Notes under the pieces: generated by a model
What the model saw: the letters and a program-made list of their open reading frames with translations, nothing else
Database searches by the model: none
Told to the model about the DNA's origin: nothing
DNA from: Gulosibacter sp. 10
GTDB taxonomy: Bacteria; Actinomycetota; Actinomycetes; Actinomycetales; Microbacteriaceae
DNA length: 64,000 nucleotides
Assembly: GCF_900163695.1 (NCBI RefSeq)
Contig: NZ_FUIC01000007.1
Location: 62,001-126,000 of the forward strand
Direction: 5' to 3'
Program-made: the position numbers and the translations under genes
Shown: positions 43,169-54,632 of the stretch, piece after piece
How positions within the stretch are numbered: the stretch's first letter is position 1
Layout of the letters: every line of letters begins with the position of its first letter

Positions 43169-46100
43169 CTAGACGAGCCCCTCCGAGATGCGGCTCGGCG
43201 TGCCGAAGCGGTGGGCGGTGATGGACACGGCCTGCTCGTGCAGGTGCGGCAGCATCTCGACGCGGCCGGCGCGGACGACCTCGCCACCGTAGACCGCGAT
43301 GTCGGGCTTGCCGTCGGCCGCCTCGTAGACGGCCGCGACCTCGGCCTCGCGGCTCGGCCCGGCGACCACGCGGATGCGGGCGCTCGCGTTCGGGCCGTCC
43401 TGCTCGGCGAGCCGCGCGACGTGGGCGCGCCACGCGTCGTCGTCCTCGAACCGCACGGCCACGCCGGCGGCCTCCAGCGCCTCGAGGACCGGCTCGGGCA
43501 GCGCCACCGGGGTGCTGACCTCGGGCTTCGCGCCGGCCGCGAGTCCGGCCGCGATGGCGCGCACCGAGTGGTGCACGGGCGCATCCGCGGCGAGGCGGAT
43601 CGTCGCGTCCACGGGGCGGTAGCGCAGCAGGTTGCGCTCGATGCCGAGCTGCGAGGCGTCGCGCGCGATGCCGAACTCGTCCTCCCAGGCGTGCGCGTCC
43701 GAGCTCGCGGCGGCGCCCAGCCATTCGAGCTCCTCGCCGGAGACGCCCGCTCGCTCGGCCGCGCCGAGGAGCGAGGCGGCCGCGGGCCGGGGCGCACCGG
43801 CAGGCGCGGAGACCGGCGCGTCCGTCCAGTCCCCGAGGCCGTGGAGGTAGTTCGGCCCGCCCGCCTTGGTGCCCGCGCCGATGGCCGACTTCTTCCAGCC
43901 GCCGAAGGACTGCCGGCGCACGATCGCACCGGTGATGCCGCGGTTGACATAGAGGTTGCCCGCCTGGACGCGCTCGAGCCAGCGGTCGATCTCGTCCCGG
44001 TCGAGCGAGTGGAGGCCGCTCGTGAGCCCGTACTCGATCTCGTTGACCATGTCGATGGCCTCGTCGAGCGTGTCGGCCGTCATGACGCCGAGGATCGGGC
44101 CGAAGTACTCGGTGAGGTGGTATTCGGAGCCGCGTCGCACGCCCGCGCGCACGCCCGGGGTCCAGAGCTTGACCCCGCCCTCGCCGTCCTTCGACAGCGG
44201 TCCGGCGTTCTCGACCGGCCGCGGCTTGACGATCCACTGCTCGCCCTCGCCGAGCGTGGTGAGGCCGCGCAGCAGCTTGCCCTCGGGCTTCCCGATGATG
44301 GGGCCCATCTGCGTGCGGAGGTCGTCCGGCGTGCCGACCTTGAGCGACTTCACCGCGTCGATGAGCTGGCGGTTGAACCGCTTGGACTTCGCCACCGAGC
44401 CGACGAGGATCACGAGCGAGGCGGCCGAGCACTTCTGCCCGGCGTGGCCGAACGCGGAGTTGACCACGTCCTTCGCCGCGAGGTCGAGGTCGGCGTTGGG
44501 CGTCACGATGATCGCGTTCTTGCCGCTCGTCTCGGCGAGGATCGGCAGGTCCTTGCGGAGCTCGCGGAACTTCACCGCGGTCTCGTACGCGCCGGTCAGG
44601 ATGAGGCGGTCGACGCGCTCGTCGGCGACGAGCGCGGAGCCGAGCGAACGGTCGCCGAACTGCACGTACTGCAGCACGTCGCGGGGCACGCCGGCCTCCC
44701 AGAGCGCCTCGATCATGACCGCGCCGGTGCGAGCCGCCGCCGAGGCGGGCTTGAAGACGACCGCGCTGCCCGCCGCGAGCGCCGCGAGCGCGCCGCCCGC
44801 GGGGATCGCCGTCGGGAAGTTCCAGGGCGGGATGACCGCGGTGAGCTTCTTCGGGTGGTACTTTGCGCCGTCGACCCGCTCGACCTCCTGGCCGAGCGCG
44901 GCGTAGTAGTGCGCGAAGTCGATCGCCTCGCTCACCTCGGGGTCGCCCTGGTCGAGCGTCTTGCCGCACTCGGAGCCCATGACCTCGAGCAGCTCGGCGC
45001 GGCGCGCCTCGAGCCGCTCGCCGGCGCGGTGGAGGATGCGGGTGCGCTCCTCGACGCCGAGCGCCTGCCATTCCTCCGCCGCCGCGAGGCCGCGCGAGAC
45101 GACCTCCTCGAGCCCCTTCGCATCGCGGATGCGCGAGGACTCGACGAGCTCGGAGCCGAGCTCGGACTCCGCCATGCGCTCGGCGATGGCGCGCCCCCAC
45201 GCACGGTTGCCGGGCAGGTCCGGGTCCGTGTCGGGCGTGTTCTCGAAGCCCTCGTAGCCGGCCCGCACGAGCGCCTCGACCCGGGCCTGGGCGCCGGCCT
45301 CGTCGTACTCGTTGCGGTTCTGGAGCCGGTTGGGCTCCGGCACGCGGTAGTTCGCGGCGTCGCCGTCGGCCGTGATCGCCTCGAGGTCCTCGAGCGAGGC
45401 GAGGAAGCGCTGCTTCTCGCGCTCGAACAGGGCGCTGTTCTCGTTGAGCTCGAAGACGGCCGACATGAAGTTCTCCTGGCTCGCGCCCTCCTCGAGACGG
45501 CGGATGAGGTACGCGATCGCGACGTCGAACTCCTCGGGGTGCACGATCGGGGTGTAGAGCAGCAGCGAGCCGACCTCGCGCTTGACCGCCTCGGCCTGAC
45601 CGGTCGCCATGCCGAGCAGCATCTCGACGTCCATGCCCGCCGTCGCGCCCCGCGCCTTGGCGAGCAGCCACGCGAGCGCGACGTCGAACAGGTTGTGGCC
45701 CGCGACGCCGATGCGGACGTGCTTCGTGCGCTCGGGGGTGAGGGCGTAGTCGAGCACGGCCTTGTAGCTCGTGTCGGTGGCCTGCTTCGAGTGCCAGACG
45801 GCGCAGGGCCACCCGTGGATCGCGGCCTCCACCTGCTCCATCGGCAGGTTGGCGCCCTTCACGACGCGCACCTTGATGTTCGCGCCGCCGGCGGCCATGC
45901 GCTCGGCGGCCCACTCCTGCAGGTGCATCATCGCGCCGAGCGCGTCGGGCAGGTAGGCCTGCAGCACGATGCCCGCGTGGAGGTGCTTGAACTCCTCGCG
46001 GTCGAGCAGGCGCGTGAAGACCTCGATGGTGAGGTCGAGGTCCTTGTACTCCTCCATGTCGAGGTTGATGAACTTGTTCGGGCTCGCGGCGGCGGCCTTG

Positions 46101-46735
46101 CGGAACAGCGGGATGAGCTGCTCCTGGATGTTCTCGACGGCCTCGTCGAAGGACCAGTGGTTGTGCGGTGCGACCGTGGAGGAGACCTTGATCGAGACGT
46201 AGTCGATGTCGTCGCGCTCGAGGAGGCGGTGGGTGCCCGCGAGGCGCCGCTCGGCCTCGGCCTCGCCGAGGATCGCCTCGCCGAGGAGATTGATGTTGAG
46301 CTGGACGTCGTCCTTCTTGATCTTCGCGATCGCCTTGCCGAGCTTCGCGTCGGAGGCGTCGATGATGAGGTGGCTCACCATCTGGCGCAGCACCTTGCGG
46401 GCGATGGGCACCACGATGCCGGGCAGCGGCCTCGAGAAGGCCCCGCCGAGGCCGATGGCGCCGCGCAGCGGCGCGGCGAGGAACTTCGGCGTGAGCGGGG
46501 TGAGCTCCTTCAGCGCCTTGCCCGCGGCGCCGAGATCCTCGGGGCGGACGACGCCGTCGACGAAGCCCACGGTGAAGGCGAGGCCGTTCGGGTCCTTGAG
46601 CACGCCGGCGAGGCGCGTGGCCGAGGCGTCGGCGGGGATCTCCGCCGCTTCGCCGAGCCAGCGGCGGACAAGCTGAATCGCGTCGTCCGCGAGGTCCTGC
46701 GGGCGAATCTGGGATGACACATTCTGCGTAGTCAC
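43169..46735 (-). CDS. putA: Bifunctional proline dehydrogenase / delta-1-pyrroline-5-carboxylate dehydrogenase
   Basis: An 1188-residue fusion oxidising proline to glutamate. The FAD TIM-barrel proline dehydrogenase covers about residues 125-440 (YVSIKVSST, VRVVKGANLPMEQ). The P5C dehydrogenase, about 510-975, has PPWNFPTAIPAGG, ETSGKNAIIV and nucleophile Cys769 in GHAGQKCSAAS. About 210 further residues form an Ala-rich C-terminal domain like that of long PutAs. No N-terminal DNA-binding (RHH) domain is present, so regulation must come from elsewhere, most simply the divergent LysR gene 204 bp away. PutP supplies the substrate; the product feeds the glutamate pool used by GdhA/GltBD. Confidence 0.95.
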   Translation of the reverse strand: MTTQNVSSQIRPQDLADDAIQLVRRWLGEAAEIPADASATRLAGVLKDPNGLAFTVGFVDGVVRPEDLGAAGKALKELTPLTPKFLAAPLRGAIGLGGAFSRPLPGIVVPIARKVLRQMVSHLIIDASDAKLGKAIAKIKKDDVQLNINLLGEAILGEAEAERRLAGTHRLLERDDIDYVSIKVSSTVAPHNHWSFDEAVENIQEQLIPLFRKAAAASPNKFINLDMEEYKDLDLTIEVFTRLLDREEFKHLHAGIVLQAYLPDALGAMMHLQEWAAERMAAGGANIKVRVVKGANLPMEQVEAAIHGWPCAVWHSKQATDTSYKAVLDYALTPERTKHVRIGVAGHNLFDVALAWLLAKARGATAGMDVEMLLGMATGQAEAVKREVGSLLLYTPIVHPEEFDVAIAYLIRRLEEGASQENFMSAVFELNENSALFEREKQRFLASLEDLEAITADGDAANYRVPEPNRLQNRNEYDEAGAQARVEALVRAGYEGFENTPDTDPDLPGNRAWGRAIAERMAESELGSELVESSRIRDAKGLEEVVSRGLAAAEEWQALGVEERTRILHRAGERLEARRAELLEVMGSECGKTLDQGDPEVSEAIDFAHYYAALGQEVERVDGAKYHPKKLTAVIPPWNFPTAIPAGGALAALAAGSAVVFKPASAAARTGAVMIEALWEAGVPRDVLQYVQFGDRSLGSALVADERVDRLILTGAYETAVKFRELRKDLPILAETSGKNAIIVTPNADLDLAAKDVVNSAFGHAGQKCSAASLVILVGSVAKSKRFNRQLIDAVKSLKVGTPDDLRTQMGPIIGKPEGKLLRGLTTLGEGEQWIVKPRPVENAGPLSKDGEGGVKLWTPGVRAGVRRGSEYHLTEYFGPILGVMTADTLDEAIDMVNEIEYGLTSGLHSLDRDEIDRWLERVQAGNLYVNRGITGAIVRRQSFGGWKKSAIGAGTKAGGPNYLHGLGDWTDAPVSAPAGAPRPAAASLLGAAERAGVSGEELEWLGAAASSDAHAWEDEFGIARDASQLGIERNLLRYRPVDATIRLAADAPVHHSVRAIAAGLAAGAKPEVSTPVALPEPVLEALEAAGVAVRFEDDDAWRAHVARLAEQDGPNASARIRVVAGPSREAEVAAVYEAADGKPDIAVYGGEVVRAGRVEMLPHLHEQAVSITAHRFGTPSRISEGLV

Positions 46736-46859
46736 GAGCAGCCTTTCAGAGGTCGGGTGCGTACACCGATGAGGCCTCCGCGCACGTGCCGGATCGACGG
46801 CGTCCCGGGCATGCGCGGAGTGGATATTGCACCAGTGTGACCCGAAAAACCCCTGACGT

Positions 46860-46873
46860 ATAGTTACGCCTAT
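46860..46873. promoter_or_regulatory. ATAG-N6-CTAT site between putA and lysR
   Basis: ATAG (46860-46863) and CTAT (46870-46873) form a short dyad in the AT-richest part of the divergent region, where a LysR-type protein would be expected to bind. Evidence is position and symmetry only. Confidence 0.3.
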
Positions 46874-46939
46874 TGCCGATTATCATTCAGTTCTTCTACT
46901 GATTCCACGGCGTCAGACCTTTCCCCTCAGAGGAGCCCG

Positions 46940-47851
46940 ATGCTCGAGATGAAACGCCTGCGCCTGCTGTGGGAGTTCCGCACCCGCGGAACGATCGCGG
47001 CGGTCGCCGAAGCCCTCAGCTATACCCCGTCCGCGGTCTCGCAGCAGCTGAACCTGCTCGAGCGGGAGACGGGGTTCGCGCTGCTGCGCAAGACCGGCCG
47101 GAACCTCGAGCTGACCGCGGCCGGCAACCGCCTCGCGGACGAGACGGAGCGACTCCTCGCGGGCCTCGAGCGCGCCGAGGCAGCGCTCCGCCGCACCGTC
47201 CCCGAGATCTCCGGCAGGCTGCGGATCGCCGTCTTCCAGACCGCGGTGCTCGCGATCATCCCCGCGGCGCTCAAGCGGCTGCGCCGCGAGCACCCCGGCC
47301 TGCGCATCGAGGTGGTGCAATTCGAGCCCGAGACGGCGCTGCGCGAGACCTGGGCCCGCGGGTTCGACCTCGTCGTCGCGGAGCAGTACCCGGAGCACGC
47401 GCCGCGGCACTTCGACGGACTCGACCGGATCCCGCTGACGACCGACTCCATCCACCTCGCCCTGCCGCTCGAGGGCACCGCCGACCCCGCCTTCGACCGG
47501 GTGACGGGCATCGAGGAGGCGGCCTCGCTGCCGTGGGTGGTCGAACCGCGGGGAGCCGCCTCCCGGCACTGGGCGGAGCAGCGCTGCCGCCGCGCGGGCT
47601 TCGACCCGGACATCCGCTTCGAGACCGCGGACATGCAGGCGCACGTGCGCCTCGTGGAGTCGGGCAATGCCGTGGCCCTCCTCCCCAACCTCGTGCACAT
47701 GGGCGAGCCGAGGGTGCGGCTGCTCGAGCTCGAGGGCGCCCCGCATCGGGACCTCTTCACGGCCGCCCGCCGCTCGAGCGAGGAGAACCCCGCGATCGAG
47801 ACGGTGCGCACGGTGCTCGCGGACGTCGCGGTGGACCTCATGCACTGGTAA
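46940..47851 (+). CDS. LysR-family transcriptional regulator, probable putA regulator
   Basis: A 303-residue LTTR. The N-terminal winged helix is at residues 5-62 (GTIAAVAEALSYTPSAVSQQLNLLERETGFALLRKTGR), and a type 2 periplasmic-binding effector domain follows (LRIAVFQTAVLAIIPAALKRLRREHPGLRIEVVQ). AGAGGAG precedes ATG 46940. Divergent orientation to putA, with 204 bp between, is the classic LTTR arrangement, so proline- or P5C-responsive control of putA is inferred. It could also act on the gltBD operon just downstream in the same direction. Confidence 0.92.
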   Translation: MLEMKRLRLLWEFRTRGTIAAVAEALSYTPSAVSQQLNLLERETGFALLRKTGRNLELTAAGNRLADETERLLAGLERAEAALRRTVPEISGRLRIAVFQTAVLAIIPAALKRLRREHPGLRIEVVQFEPETALRETWARGFDLVVAEQYPEHAPRHFDGLDRIPLTTDSIHLALPLEGTADPAFDRVTGIEEAASLPWVVEPRGAASRHWAEQRCRRAGFDPDIRFETADMQAHVRLVESGNAVALLPNLVHMGEPRVRLLELEGAPHRDLFTAARRSSEENPAIETVRTVLADVAVDLMHW

Positions 47852-47906
47852 ACCGGGAGTCGGCCGGGTAAATACCGTGTAGCGGACATGAGTTCGTCAA
47901 TATGGG

Positions 47907-47935
47907 TTCCACTGTGAGAGGATCGGGTCTACTCT
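47907..47935 (+). promoter_or_regulatory. Putative gltB promoter
   Basis: TTCCAC (47907-47912) and TACTCT (47930-47935) with 17-bp spacing, about 50 bp upstream of the gltB start. The -35 is weak. Confidence 0.35.
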
Positions 47936-47985
47936 GATTTGCCTAGCAGTGGGTGAAGCCTGCTGCCCGACCCGAGAGGAGCCTG

Positions 47986-50900
47986 ATGGCCGCATCCGCC
48001 TACCAGTCCACGGGCTTGCCCGCAGCCCACGGACTCTACGACCCCGAGAACGAGCGCGACTCCTGCGGAATCGCCTCGGTCGCCACCATGCGCGGCACCG
48101 CGGGGCACGACGTCGTGGACATCGCGCTCGAGGCGCTGCGGCACATGGAGCACCGCGGTGCGGTCGGCTCGGATGCGGGAACCGGCGACGGCGCCGGAAT
48201 CATGGTGCAGGTCCCCGACGAGTTCTTCCGCGCGGTCGCCGGCATCGAGCTGCCCCCGGCCGGACGGTACGCCGTCGGCAACGCCTACCTGCCCGCCGAC
48301 CCGGAGGAGCGCGCGGCGGTCAAGCAGCGCATCCACGAGCTGTGCGCCGAGGAGGAGCTGCGCGTGCTCGGCTGGCGCGAGGTGCCGGTCGACGCCGCGC
48401 ACCTCGGCGACCTCGCGCGCGACGCGATGCCCGTGATCGAGCAGCTCTTCATCCGCTCCGAGCGGCAGAACTACCGCGGCAACCCGCGCAAGGGCATCGC
48501 CCTCGACCGCCAGGCCTACCGTATGCGCAAGCGGCTCGAGCACGAGACGGGCACCTACTTCTGCTCGCTGAGCAGCCGGACCATCACCTACAAGGGCATG
48601 GTCACCACGCTCCAGCTCGAGCCCTTCTACCCCGACCTCTCGGACCGCCGGTTCGCGTCGAGGCTCGCCATCGTGCACTCGCGCTACTCGACCAACACGT
48701 TCCCCTCCTGGTCGCTCGCGCAGCCGCTGCGCATGATGGCGCACAACGGCGAGATCAACACCATCCGGGGCAACCGCAACTGGATGCGCGCCCGCGAATC
48801 CCAGCTCGACAACCCGGTGCTCGGCGACATCCACGACCTGCTGCCGATCATCTCGGAGGGCGGCAGCGACTCCGCGAGCTTCGACGAGGTGCTCGAGCTG
48901 CTCACGCTCTCGGGCCGCTCCCTCGTGCACGCGGTGCACATGATGGTGCCGGCCGCGTGGGAGCGCAGCGAGGACATGCCGCCCGAGGTGCGCGACTTCT
49001 TCGAGTACCACTCGCTGCTCATGGAGCCGTGGGACGGCCCGGCCTCGATGGCCTTCACCGACGGGCGCAGGCTCGTCGCGACCCTCGACCGCAACGGGCT
49101 GCGGCCCGGCCGGTTCCTCGTGACCGACGACGACCTCGTCGTGATCGGCTCGGAGGCGGGCATCTTCGAGACCGAGCCGGGCCGCGTCGTCCGCAAGGGC
49201 CGGCTGCGCCCCGGCCGCGTGCTCGTGATCGACACCGAGGTGGGACGCATCATCGAGGACGACGAGGTCAAGCACGACCTCGCCGACCTCGAGCCCTGGG
49301 GCGAATGGCTCGACGAGGGCAGGATCAGCCTCGACGAGCTCCCCGAGCGCGAGCACGTGAGCCACACCCGGTCCTCCGTCGTGCGCCGCCAGCGGTCCTT
49401 CGGCTACACCGAGGAGGAGCTGCGCATCCTGCTGGAGCCCATGGCCCGCACCGGCGCCGAGCCGCTCGGCGCGATGGGCAGCGACACCCCCATCGCCGTG
49501 CTCGCCAACCGGCCGCGGCTGCTGTTCGACTACTTCACGCAGAACTTCGCCCAGGTCACCAACCCGCCGCTCGACGCGATCCGCGAGGAGCTCGTGACGA
49601 GCCTCGTCTCGTCGATCGGCCCGCAGGAGAACCTCCTCGCGCACGGGCCCGAGCACGCGCGGCAGATCATCGTCGACTTCCCCGTGCTCGACAACGACGA
49701 GCTCGCCAAGCTGCAGCACCTGGAGTCCCGCCCCGGCATCGACGAGACCGTCACGCTGAACTGCCTCTACCCCGTGGGCCGCGGCGTGGAGGGGCTCCGC
49801 GAGCGCATCGCGCGCCTCTGCGCGGAGGCCGACGCGGCGATCGAGAACGGCGCGAAGTTCCTCGTGCTCTCCGACCGCGACTCCAACCGCGACTGGGCGC
49901 CCATCCCCTCGCTGCTCGCGACCGGCGCGGTGCACCACCACCTCATCCGCGCCCAGCACCGGCTCCGCGTCGGCCTCGTGGTCGAGACCGGCGACGTGCG
50001 CGAGGTGCACCACGTCGCCGCGCTGCTCGGCTACGGCGCGACCGCCGTGAACCCGTATCTCGCGATGGAGTCGGTCGAGGACATGGTCCGCTCGGGCCGC
50101 ATCGAGCACCTCACCCCCGAGCAGGCCACGCGGAACCTCATCAAGGCGCTCGGCAAGGGCGTGCTCAAGATCATGTCGAAGATGGGGATCTCGGTGATCG
50201 CCAGCTACTCGGGGGCGCAGACCTTCGAGGCCGTCGGACTGTCGCAGGAGGTCGTGGACGAGTTCTTCACCGGCACCTCCTCGCGGCTCGGCGGCGTCGG
50301 CATCGAGGTGATCGAGGCGGAGGCCCGGGCTCGCCATGAGGCGGCCTACCCGATCGACGGCGACGAGCAGCCGCACCGGCCGCTCGAGATCGGCGGCGAG
50401 TACCAGTGGCGCCGGGAGGGCCCCACGCACCTCTTCAACCCCGACACGGTGTTCCGGCTGCAGCACGCCACGCGCGAGCGCCGGTACGACATCTTCAAGG
50501 ACTACACCCGCAGCATCGACGAGCAGGCCCGGGAGACCTCCACCCTGCGCGGGCTGTTCCGGTTCGACAGCGACCGGGAGCCCATCCCGGTGGAGGAGGT
50601 CGAGCCGATCTCGGCGATCGTGCAGCGCTTCTCGACCGGCGCGATGAGCTACGGGTCGATCTCGCGCGAGGCGCACGAGACCCTCGCGATCGCGATGAAC
50701 CGGCTCGGCGCGAAGTCGAACACCGGCGAGGGCGGCGAGGACGTCGAGCGGCTCCTCGACCCCGAGCGCCGCAGCGCCATCAAGCAGGTGGCCTCCGCCC
50801 GCTTCGGGGTGACGAGCATGTACCTCACGCACGCGGACGACATCCAGATCAAGCTCGCCCAGGGCGCGAAGCCTGGCGAGGGCGGCCAGCTGCCGCCGCA

Positions 50901-52554
50901 GAAGGTCTACCCCTGGGTGGCGAAGACCCGCCATGCCACCGCCGGCGTGGGCCTCATCTCCCCGCCGCCGCACCACGACATCTATTCGATCGAGGACCTC
51001 AAACAGCTCATCTTCGACCTCAAGCGCGCGAACCCCGGCGCCCGCATCCACGTGAAGCTGGTGTCGGAGAACGGCATCGGCGCGGTGGCGGCCGGGGTCA
51101 CGAAGGCGCTCGCCGACGTGATCCTCGTCTCGGGGCACGACGGCGGCACCGGCGCCTCGCCGATGAACTCGCTCAAGCACGCGGGCACCCCGTGGGAGCT
51201 CGGCCTCGCCGAGACCCAGCAGACGCTGCGCGTCAACGGGCTCCGCGATCGCGTCACGGTGCAGGTGGACGGCCAGCTCAAGACCGGCCGCGACGTGGTC
51301 ATCGGCGCCCTGCTCGGCGCCGAGGAGTACGGGTTTGCGACCACCGCGCTGATCGTCGAGGGCTGCGTCATGATGCGCGTGTGCCACCTCGACACCTGCC
51401 CCGTCGGCGTCGCCACGCAGAACCCGGAGCTGCGCTCGCGCTTCACCGGCAAGGTCGAGCACGTCGTGAACTTCTTCGAGTTCATCGCCCAGGAGGTGCG
51501 CGAATGGCTCGCCGAGCTGGGCTACCGCTCGCTCGACGAGATCATCGGGCGCGAGGACCTGCTCGACACCGACGACGCCAGGCGGCACTGGAAGGCCGAG
51601 GGCCTCGACCTCTCCCCCGTGCTCGACGTCCCGCCCCTCGCCGAGCACTCGGCGCGGCGCAGGCTGCGCGATCAGGATCACGAGCTCGACGAGCACTTCG
51701 ACCAGCAGCTCATCGCGCGCTCGCAGGCGGCGATCCTCGAGGGCGATCCCGTGGAGATCAAGCTGCCGGTGCACAACACGGCCCGCGCGGTCGGCACCAT
51801 GCTCGGCCACGAGGTGACCCGTCGCCACGGCGAGCACGGCCTGCCGCACGGCACCATCGACATCGCCCTCACCGGCACCGCCGGCCAGTCGCTCGGCGCC
51901 TTCCTGCCTGCGGGCATCACGATCCGACTCGAGGGCGACTCCAACGACTACGTCGGCAAGGGGCTCTCGGGCGGGCAGGTCGTGCTGCGGCCGGACCCCT
52001 CCTCGCCGTTCGCGGCGGAGGAGAACGTCATCGCGGGCAACGTCATCGGCTACGGCGCCACGTCGGGCCAGATGTACATCGGCGGCGTGGTCGGCGAGCG
52101 CTTCCTCGTCCGCAACTCGGGCGCCACGGCCGTCGTCGAGGCGGTCGGCGACCACGCGCTCGAGTACATGACCGGCGGGGTCGCCGTGATCCTCGGCTCG
52201 ACCGGGCGGAACCTCGGCGCGGGCATGTCCGGCGGCGTGGCCTACGTGCGCGGCCTCCAGCGGGATCTCGTGAACCACGACGCGCTCGCGAGCGGCGAGC
52301 TCCGGCTCGAGCCGCTCTCGGACGCCGACGCCGACGAGCTGCGCGACCTCGTCCACGAGCACGTGGAGCAGACCGGCTCCCCGCTCGGCGCCCGCATCCT
52401 CGCGGACTTCGACACCGTCCGCGCCGAATTCACCAAGGTGCTCCCCCGCGACTACGCGACCGTGACGGAGATCCGGCGCGACGCGGTCGAGTCGGGCGTC
52501 GACCCCGACGGCACCGAGACCTGGAACCGCATTCTGGAGGCGACCCATGGCTGA
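47986..52554 (+). CDS. gltB: Glutamate synthase, large subunit
   Basis: A 1522-residue NADPH-GOGAT alpha subunit. A 26-residue propeptide is followed by the catalytic Cys27 ([12 protein letters not shown]) of the class II glutaminase domain. FMN and Fe-S synthase segments are visible: [41 protein letters not shown] and the cysteine set [27 protein letters not shown]. The C-terminal beta-helix ([21 protein letters not shown]) completes the architecture. GAGGAG lies just upstream of ATG 47986, which is preferred over an ATG at 47953. It makes two glutamates from glutamine and 2-oxoglutarate with GltD. Confidence 0.97.
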   Translation: MAASAYQSTGLPAAHGLYDPENERDSCGIASVATMRGTAGHDVVDIALEALRHMEHRGAVGSDAGTGDGAGIMVQVPDEFFRAVAGIELPPAGRYAVGNAYLPADPEERAAVKQRIHELCAEEELRVLGWREVPVDAAHLGDLARDAMPVIEQLFIRSERQNYRGNPRKGIALDRQAYRMRKRLEHETGTYFCSLSSRTITYKGMVTTLQLEPFYPDLSDRRFASRLAIVHSRYSTNTFPSWSLAQPLRMMAHNGEINTIRGNRNWMRARESQLDNPVLGDIHDLLPIISEGGSDSASFDEVLELLTLSGRSLVHAVHMMVPAAWERSEDMPPEVRDFFEYHSLLMEPWDGPASMAFTDGRRLVATLDRNGLRPGRFLVTDDDLVVIGSEAGIFETEPGRVVRKGRLRPGRVLVIDTEVGRIIEDDEVKHDLADLEPWGEWLDEGRISLDELPEREHVSHTRSSVVRRQRSFGYTEEELRILLEPMARTGAEPLGAMGSDTPIAVLANRPRLLFDYFTQNFAQVTNPPLDAIREELVTSLVSSIGPQENLLAHGPEHARQIIVDFPVLDNDELAKLQHLESRPGIDETVTLNCLYPVGRGVEGLRERIARLCAEADAAIENGAKFLVLSDRDSNRDWAPIPSLLATGAVHHHLIRAQHRLRVGLVVETGDVREVHHVAALLGYGATAVNPYLAMESVEDMVRSGRIEHLTPEQATRNLIKALGKGVLKIMSKMGISVIASYSGAQTFEAVGLSQEVVDEFFTGTSSRLGGVGIEVIEAEARARHEAAYPIDGDEQPHRPLEIGGEYQWRREGPTHLFNPDTVFRLQHATRERRYDIFKDYTRSIDEQARETSTLRGLFRFDSDREPIPVEEVEPISAIVQRFSTGAMSYGSISREAHETLAIAMNRLGAKSNTGEGGEDVERLLDPERRSAIKQVASARFGVTSMYLTHADDIQIKLAQGAKPGEGGQLPPQKVYPWVAKTRHATAGVGLISPPPHHDIYSIEDLKQLIFDLKRANPGARIHVKLVSENGIGAVAAGVTKALADVILVSGHDGGTGASPMNSLKHAGTPWELGLAETQQTLRVNGLRDRVTVQVDGQLKTGRDVVIGALLGAEEYGFATTALIVEGCVMMRVCHLDTCPVGVATQNPELRSRFTGKVEHVVNFFEFIAQEVREWLAELGYRSLDEIIGREDLLDTDDARRHWKAEGLDLSPVLDVPPLAEHSARRRLRDQDHELDEHFDQQLIARSQAAILEGDPVEIKLPVHNTARAVGTMLGHEVTRRHGEHGLPHGTIDIALTGTAGQSLGAFLPAGITIRLEGDSNDYVGKGLSGGQVVLRPDPSSPFAAEENVIAGNVIGYGATSGQMYIGGVVGERFLVRNSGATAVVEAVGDHALEYMTGGVAVILGSTGRNLGAGMSGGVAYVRGLQRDLVNHDALASGELRLEPLSDADADELRDLVHEHVEQTGSPLGARILADFDTVRAEFTKVLPRDYATVTEIRRDAVESGVDPDGTETWNRILEATHG

Positions 52555-54007
52555 CCCGAGAGGATTCCTCGACGAGCGAGAGCGAGAGCTGCCCCCGCGC
52601 CGCCCCGTCCCGCTGCGGCTCATGGACTTCAAGGAGATCTACGAGCCGCAGGACCCGAAGCAGCTGCACCGGCAGGCGAGCCGATGCATGGACTGCGGCA
52701 TCCCGTTCTGCCACCAGGGCTGCCCGCTCGGGAACATCATCCCCGAGTGGAACGACCTCACCTATCGGGGCGACATGCGCGGCGCCTCGGAGCGGCTGCA
52801 CGCGACGAACAACTTCCCGGAGTTCACCGGCCGGCTCTGCCCGGCGCCGTGCGAGTCCTCCTGCGTGCTCGGCATCTCGCAGCCCGCGGTGACGATCAAG
52901 CGGATCGAGCAGTCCATCGCGGACGAGGCCGCCGCGAACGGCTGGCTCGAGGCGCATCCGCCGCAGCGGCTCACCGGGCGGACGGTCGCCGTGGTCGGCT
53001 CCGGGCCCGCGGGCCTGGCCGCCGCGCAGCAGCTCACCCGCGCGGGGCACACCGTGGCGGTGTTCGAGCGCGACGACCGCATCGGCGGCCTCATGCGCTA
53101 CGGCATACCCGACTTCAAGATGGAGCGGGAGGTGCTCGACCGCCGGCTCGCGCAGATGCGCGAGGAGGGGACGCGCTTCCGCCCGGGCGTCGAGATCGGG
53201 CGCGACATCCCCTGGCACGACCTGCGCCGCCGCTACGACGCCGTCGTGATCGCGACGGGCGCCCCCGTCGGCCGGGAGCTCGAGGTGCCCGGCCGCGAGC
53301 TGGAGGGCGTGCACCAGGCCATGCCCTATCTCGTGCAGTCGAACCGCGCCGTGGCCGGCGACGAGGTGCCGGAGCAGATCCGCGCCGACGGCAAGCACGT
53401 CATCGTCATCGGCGGCGGCGACACGGGCTCGGACTGCATCGGCACCGCGCACCGCCAGGGCGCGGCGTCGGTCACCAACATCGCGATCGGGCGCAGGCCG
53501 CCGGAGTTCCGCACCCCGCACGAGCCATGGCCGATGACGCCGCGCGTGTTCGAGGTGCAGACCTCGCACGAGGAGGGCGGCGAGCGGCTGTTCGAGGCAT
53601 CGACCATCGAGTTCGTCGGCGACGACTCCGGTCGCGTCGTGGAGCTGCGCCTGGCCGACACCGATTTCCTGCCCGACGGCCGCCGCGTGCCGAAGGCCGG
53701 GACCGAGCGCTCGCTGCCCGCCGACCTCGTCCTGCTCTCGATGGGCTTCACCGGGCCCGAGCGCGAGACGCTGGACGCGCAGCTCGGGATCGAGTTCACG
53801 GCGCGCGGCGCCATCGCGCGCGGCGAGGACTACGCGACCGGGACGGACGGCGTGTTCGCGGCCGGCGATGCCGGCCGCGGGGCGTCGCTCATCGTGTGGG
53901 CGATCGCGGAGGGGCGCGCGGCCGCCGCCGCCGTGGACGAGTACCTGCTCGGGCGCACCTCGCTGCCCTCGCCCATCCCGGCGACCGCGGCGGCGATCTC
54001 GCTCTAG
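52547..54007 (+). CDS. gltD: Glutamate synthase, small subunit
   Basis: A 486-residue FAD/NADPH-binding beta subunit. The N-terminal cysteines for two 4Fe-4S clusters are in [18 protein letters not shown] and [13 protein letters not shown]. Two dinucleotide folds follow, [16 protein letters not shown] and [16 protein letters not shown]. The start overlaps the gltB stop by 8 bp, giving coupled synthesis of the two subunits. The stop codon overlaps that of the convergent msrA gene (shared CTAG), leaving no room for a terminator between them. Confidence 0.97.
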   Translation: MADPRGFLDERERELPPRRPVPLRLMDFKEIYEPQDPKQLHRQASRCMDCGIPFCHQGCPLGNIIPEWNDLTYRGDMRGASERLHATNNFPEFTGRLCPAPCESSCVLGISQPAVTIKRIEQSIADEAAANGWLEAHPPQRLTGRTVAVVGSGPAGLAAAQQLTRAGHTVAVFERDDRIGGLMRYGIPDFKMEREVLDRRLAQMREEGTRFRPGVEIGRDIPWHDLRRRYDAVVIATGAPVGRELEVPGRELEGVHQAMPYLVQSNRAVAGDEVPEQIRADGKHVIVIGGGDTGSDCIGTAHRQGAASVTNIAIGRRPPEFRTPHEPWPMTPRVFEVQTSHEEGGERLFEASTIEFVGDDSGRVVELRLADTDFLPDGRRVPKAGTERSLPADLVLLSMGFTGPERETLDAQLGIEFTARGAIARGEDYATGTDGVFAAGDAGRGASLIVWAIAEGRAAAAAVDEYLLGRTSLPSPIPATAAAISL

Positions 54008-54528
54008 CGCATCCACTCGCCGAAGCCGGCGCGCACCTTGTTGACCTTGGGCACGGCGACCGCAAGGCAGTACCCCTGGCCCGGGTTCTTCGCGAAGAAG
54101 TCCTGGTGGTACTCCTCGGCGGTCCAGAACTCGCCGAGCGGCTCGATCGTGGTCACCACGCCGCCGCCCCACAGGTCGTCGGCCCGGGCGATCGCCGCCT
54201 CGAAGCGCTCCCGCTGCCCCTCGTCCGCGGGGAACATCGCGGAGCGGTACTGCGTGCCGACGTCGGCGCCCTGCCGGTTCAGCTGGCGGGGGTCGTGCAT
54301 CGTGAAGAACATGTCGAGGATCACGTCGGCCGGGACGACCTCCTCGTCGAAGACCACGCGCACGGCCTCGGCGTGGCCGGTGCGGCCCGTGCACACGAGC
54401 TCGTAGCTCGGGCTCGGCGTCTCGCCCCCGACATAGCCGGAGACGACGTCCTCGACGCCGCGCACGTTGCGATAGACGGCGTCGAGGCACCAGAAGCAGC
54501 CGCCGGCGAGTACGTATGAAGTCGTCAT
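54004..54528 (-). CDS. msrA: Peptide-methionine (S)-S-oxide reductase
   Basis: A 174-residue MsrA that repairs oxidised methionine. The active-site motif GGCFWC gives Cys11 (nucleophile) and Cys14. The conserved GYVGGETPSPSYELVCTGRTGHAEAV and HDPRQLNRQGADVGTQYRSA follow. ATG 54528 (MTTSYVLAGG) is preferred over ATGs at 54537 and 54546 because the family starts close to the first strand; none has a clear ribosome site. Its last codons overlap gltD on the other strand by four bases. Confidence 0.93.
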   Translation of the reverse strand: MTTSYVLAGGCFWCLDAVYRNVRGVEDVVSGYVGGETPSPSYELVCTGRTGHAEAVRVVFDEEVVPADVILDMFFTMHDPRQLNRQGADVGTQYRSAMFPADEGQRERFEAAIARADDLWGGGVVTTIEPLGEFWTAEEYHQDFFAKNPGQGYCLAVAVPKVNKVRAGFGEWMR

Positions 54529-54632
54529 GGGCACCATGGTAGCCATCGATGTCGGGGGCTCGGCTTATGGTTCGGGAAGACCGGCGCACCGCGGCCGCGG
54601 TGCCTCCGCCCAGCTTCGAGAGGAGCCCTCCG

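Noticed and set aside
47929-52632. 1567-codon minus-strand frame opposite gltB
   Set aside because: Mirror of the gltB codon pattern; gltB itself is complete, with catalytic Cys and Fe-S residues.
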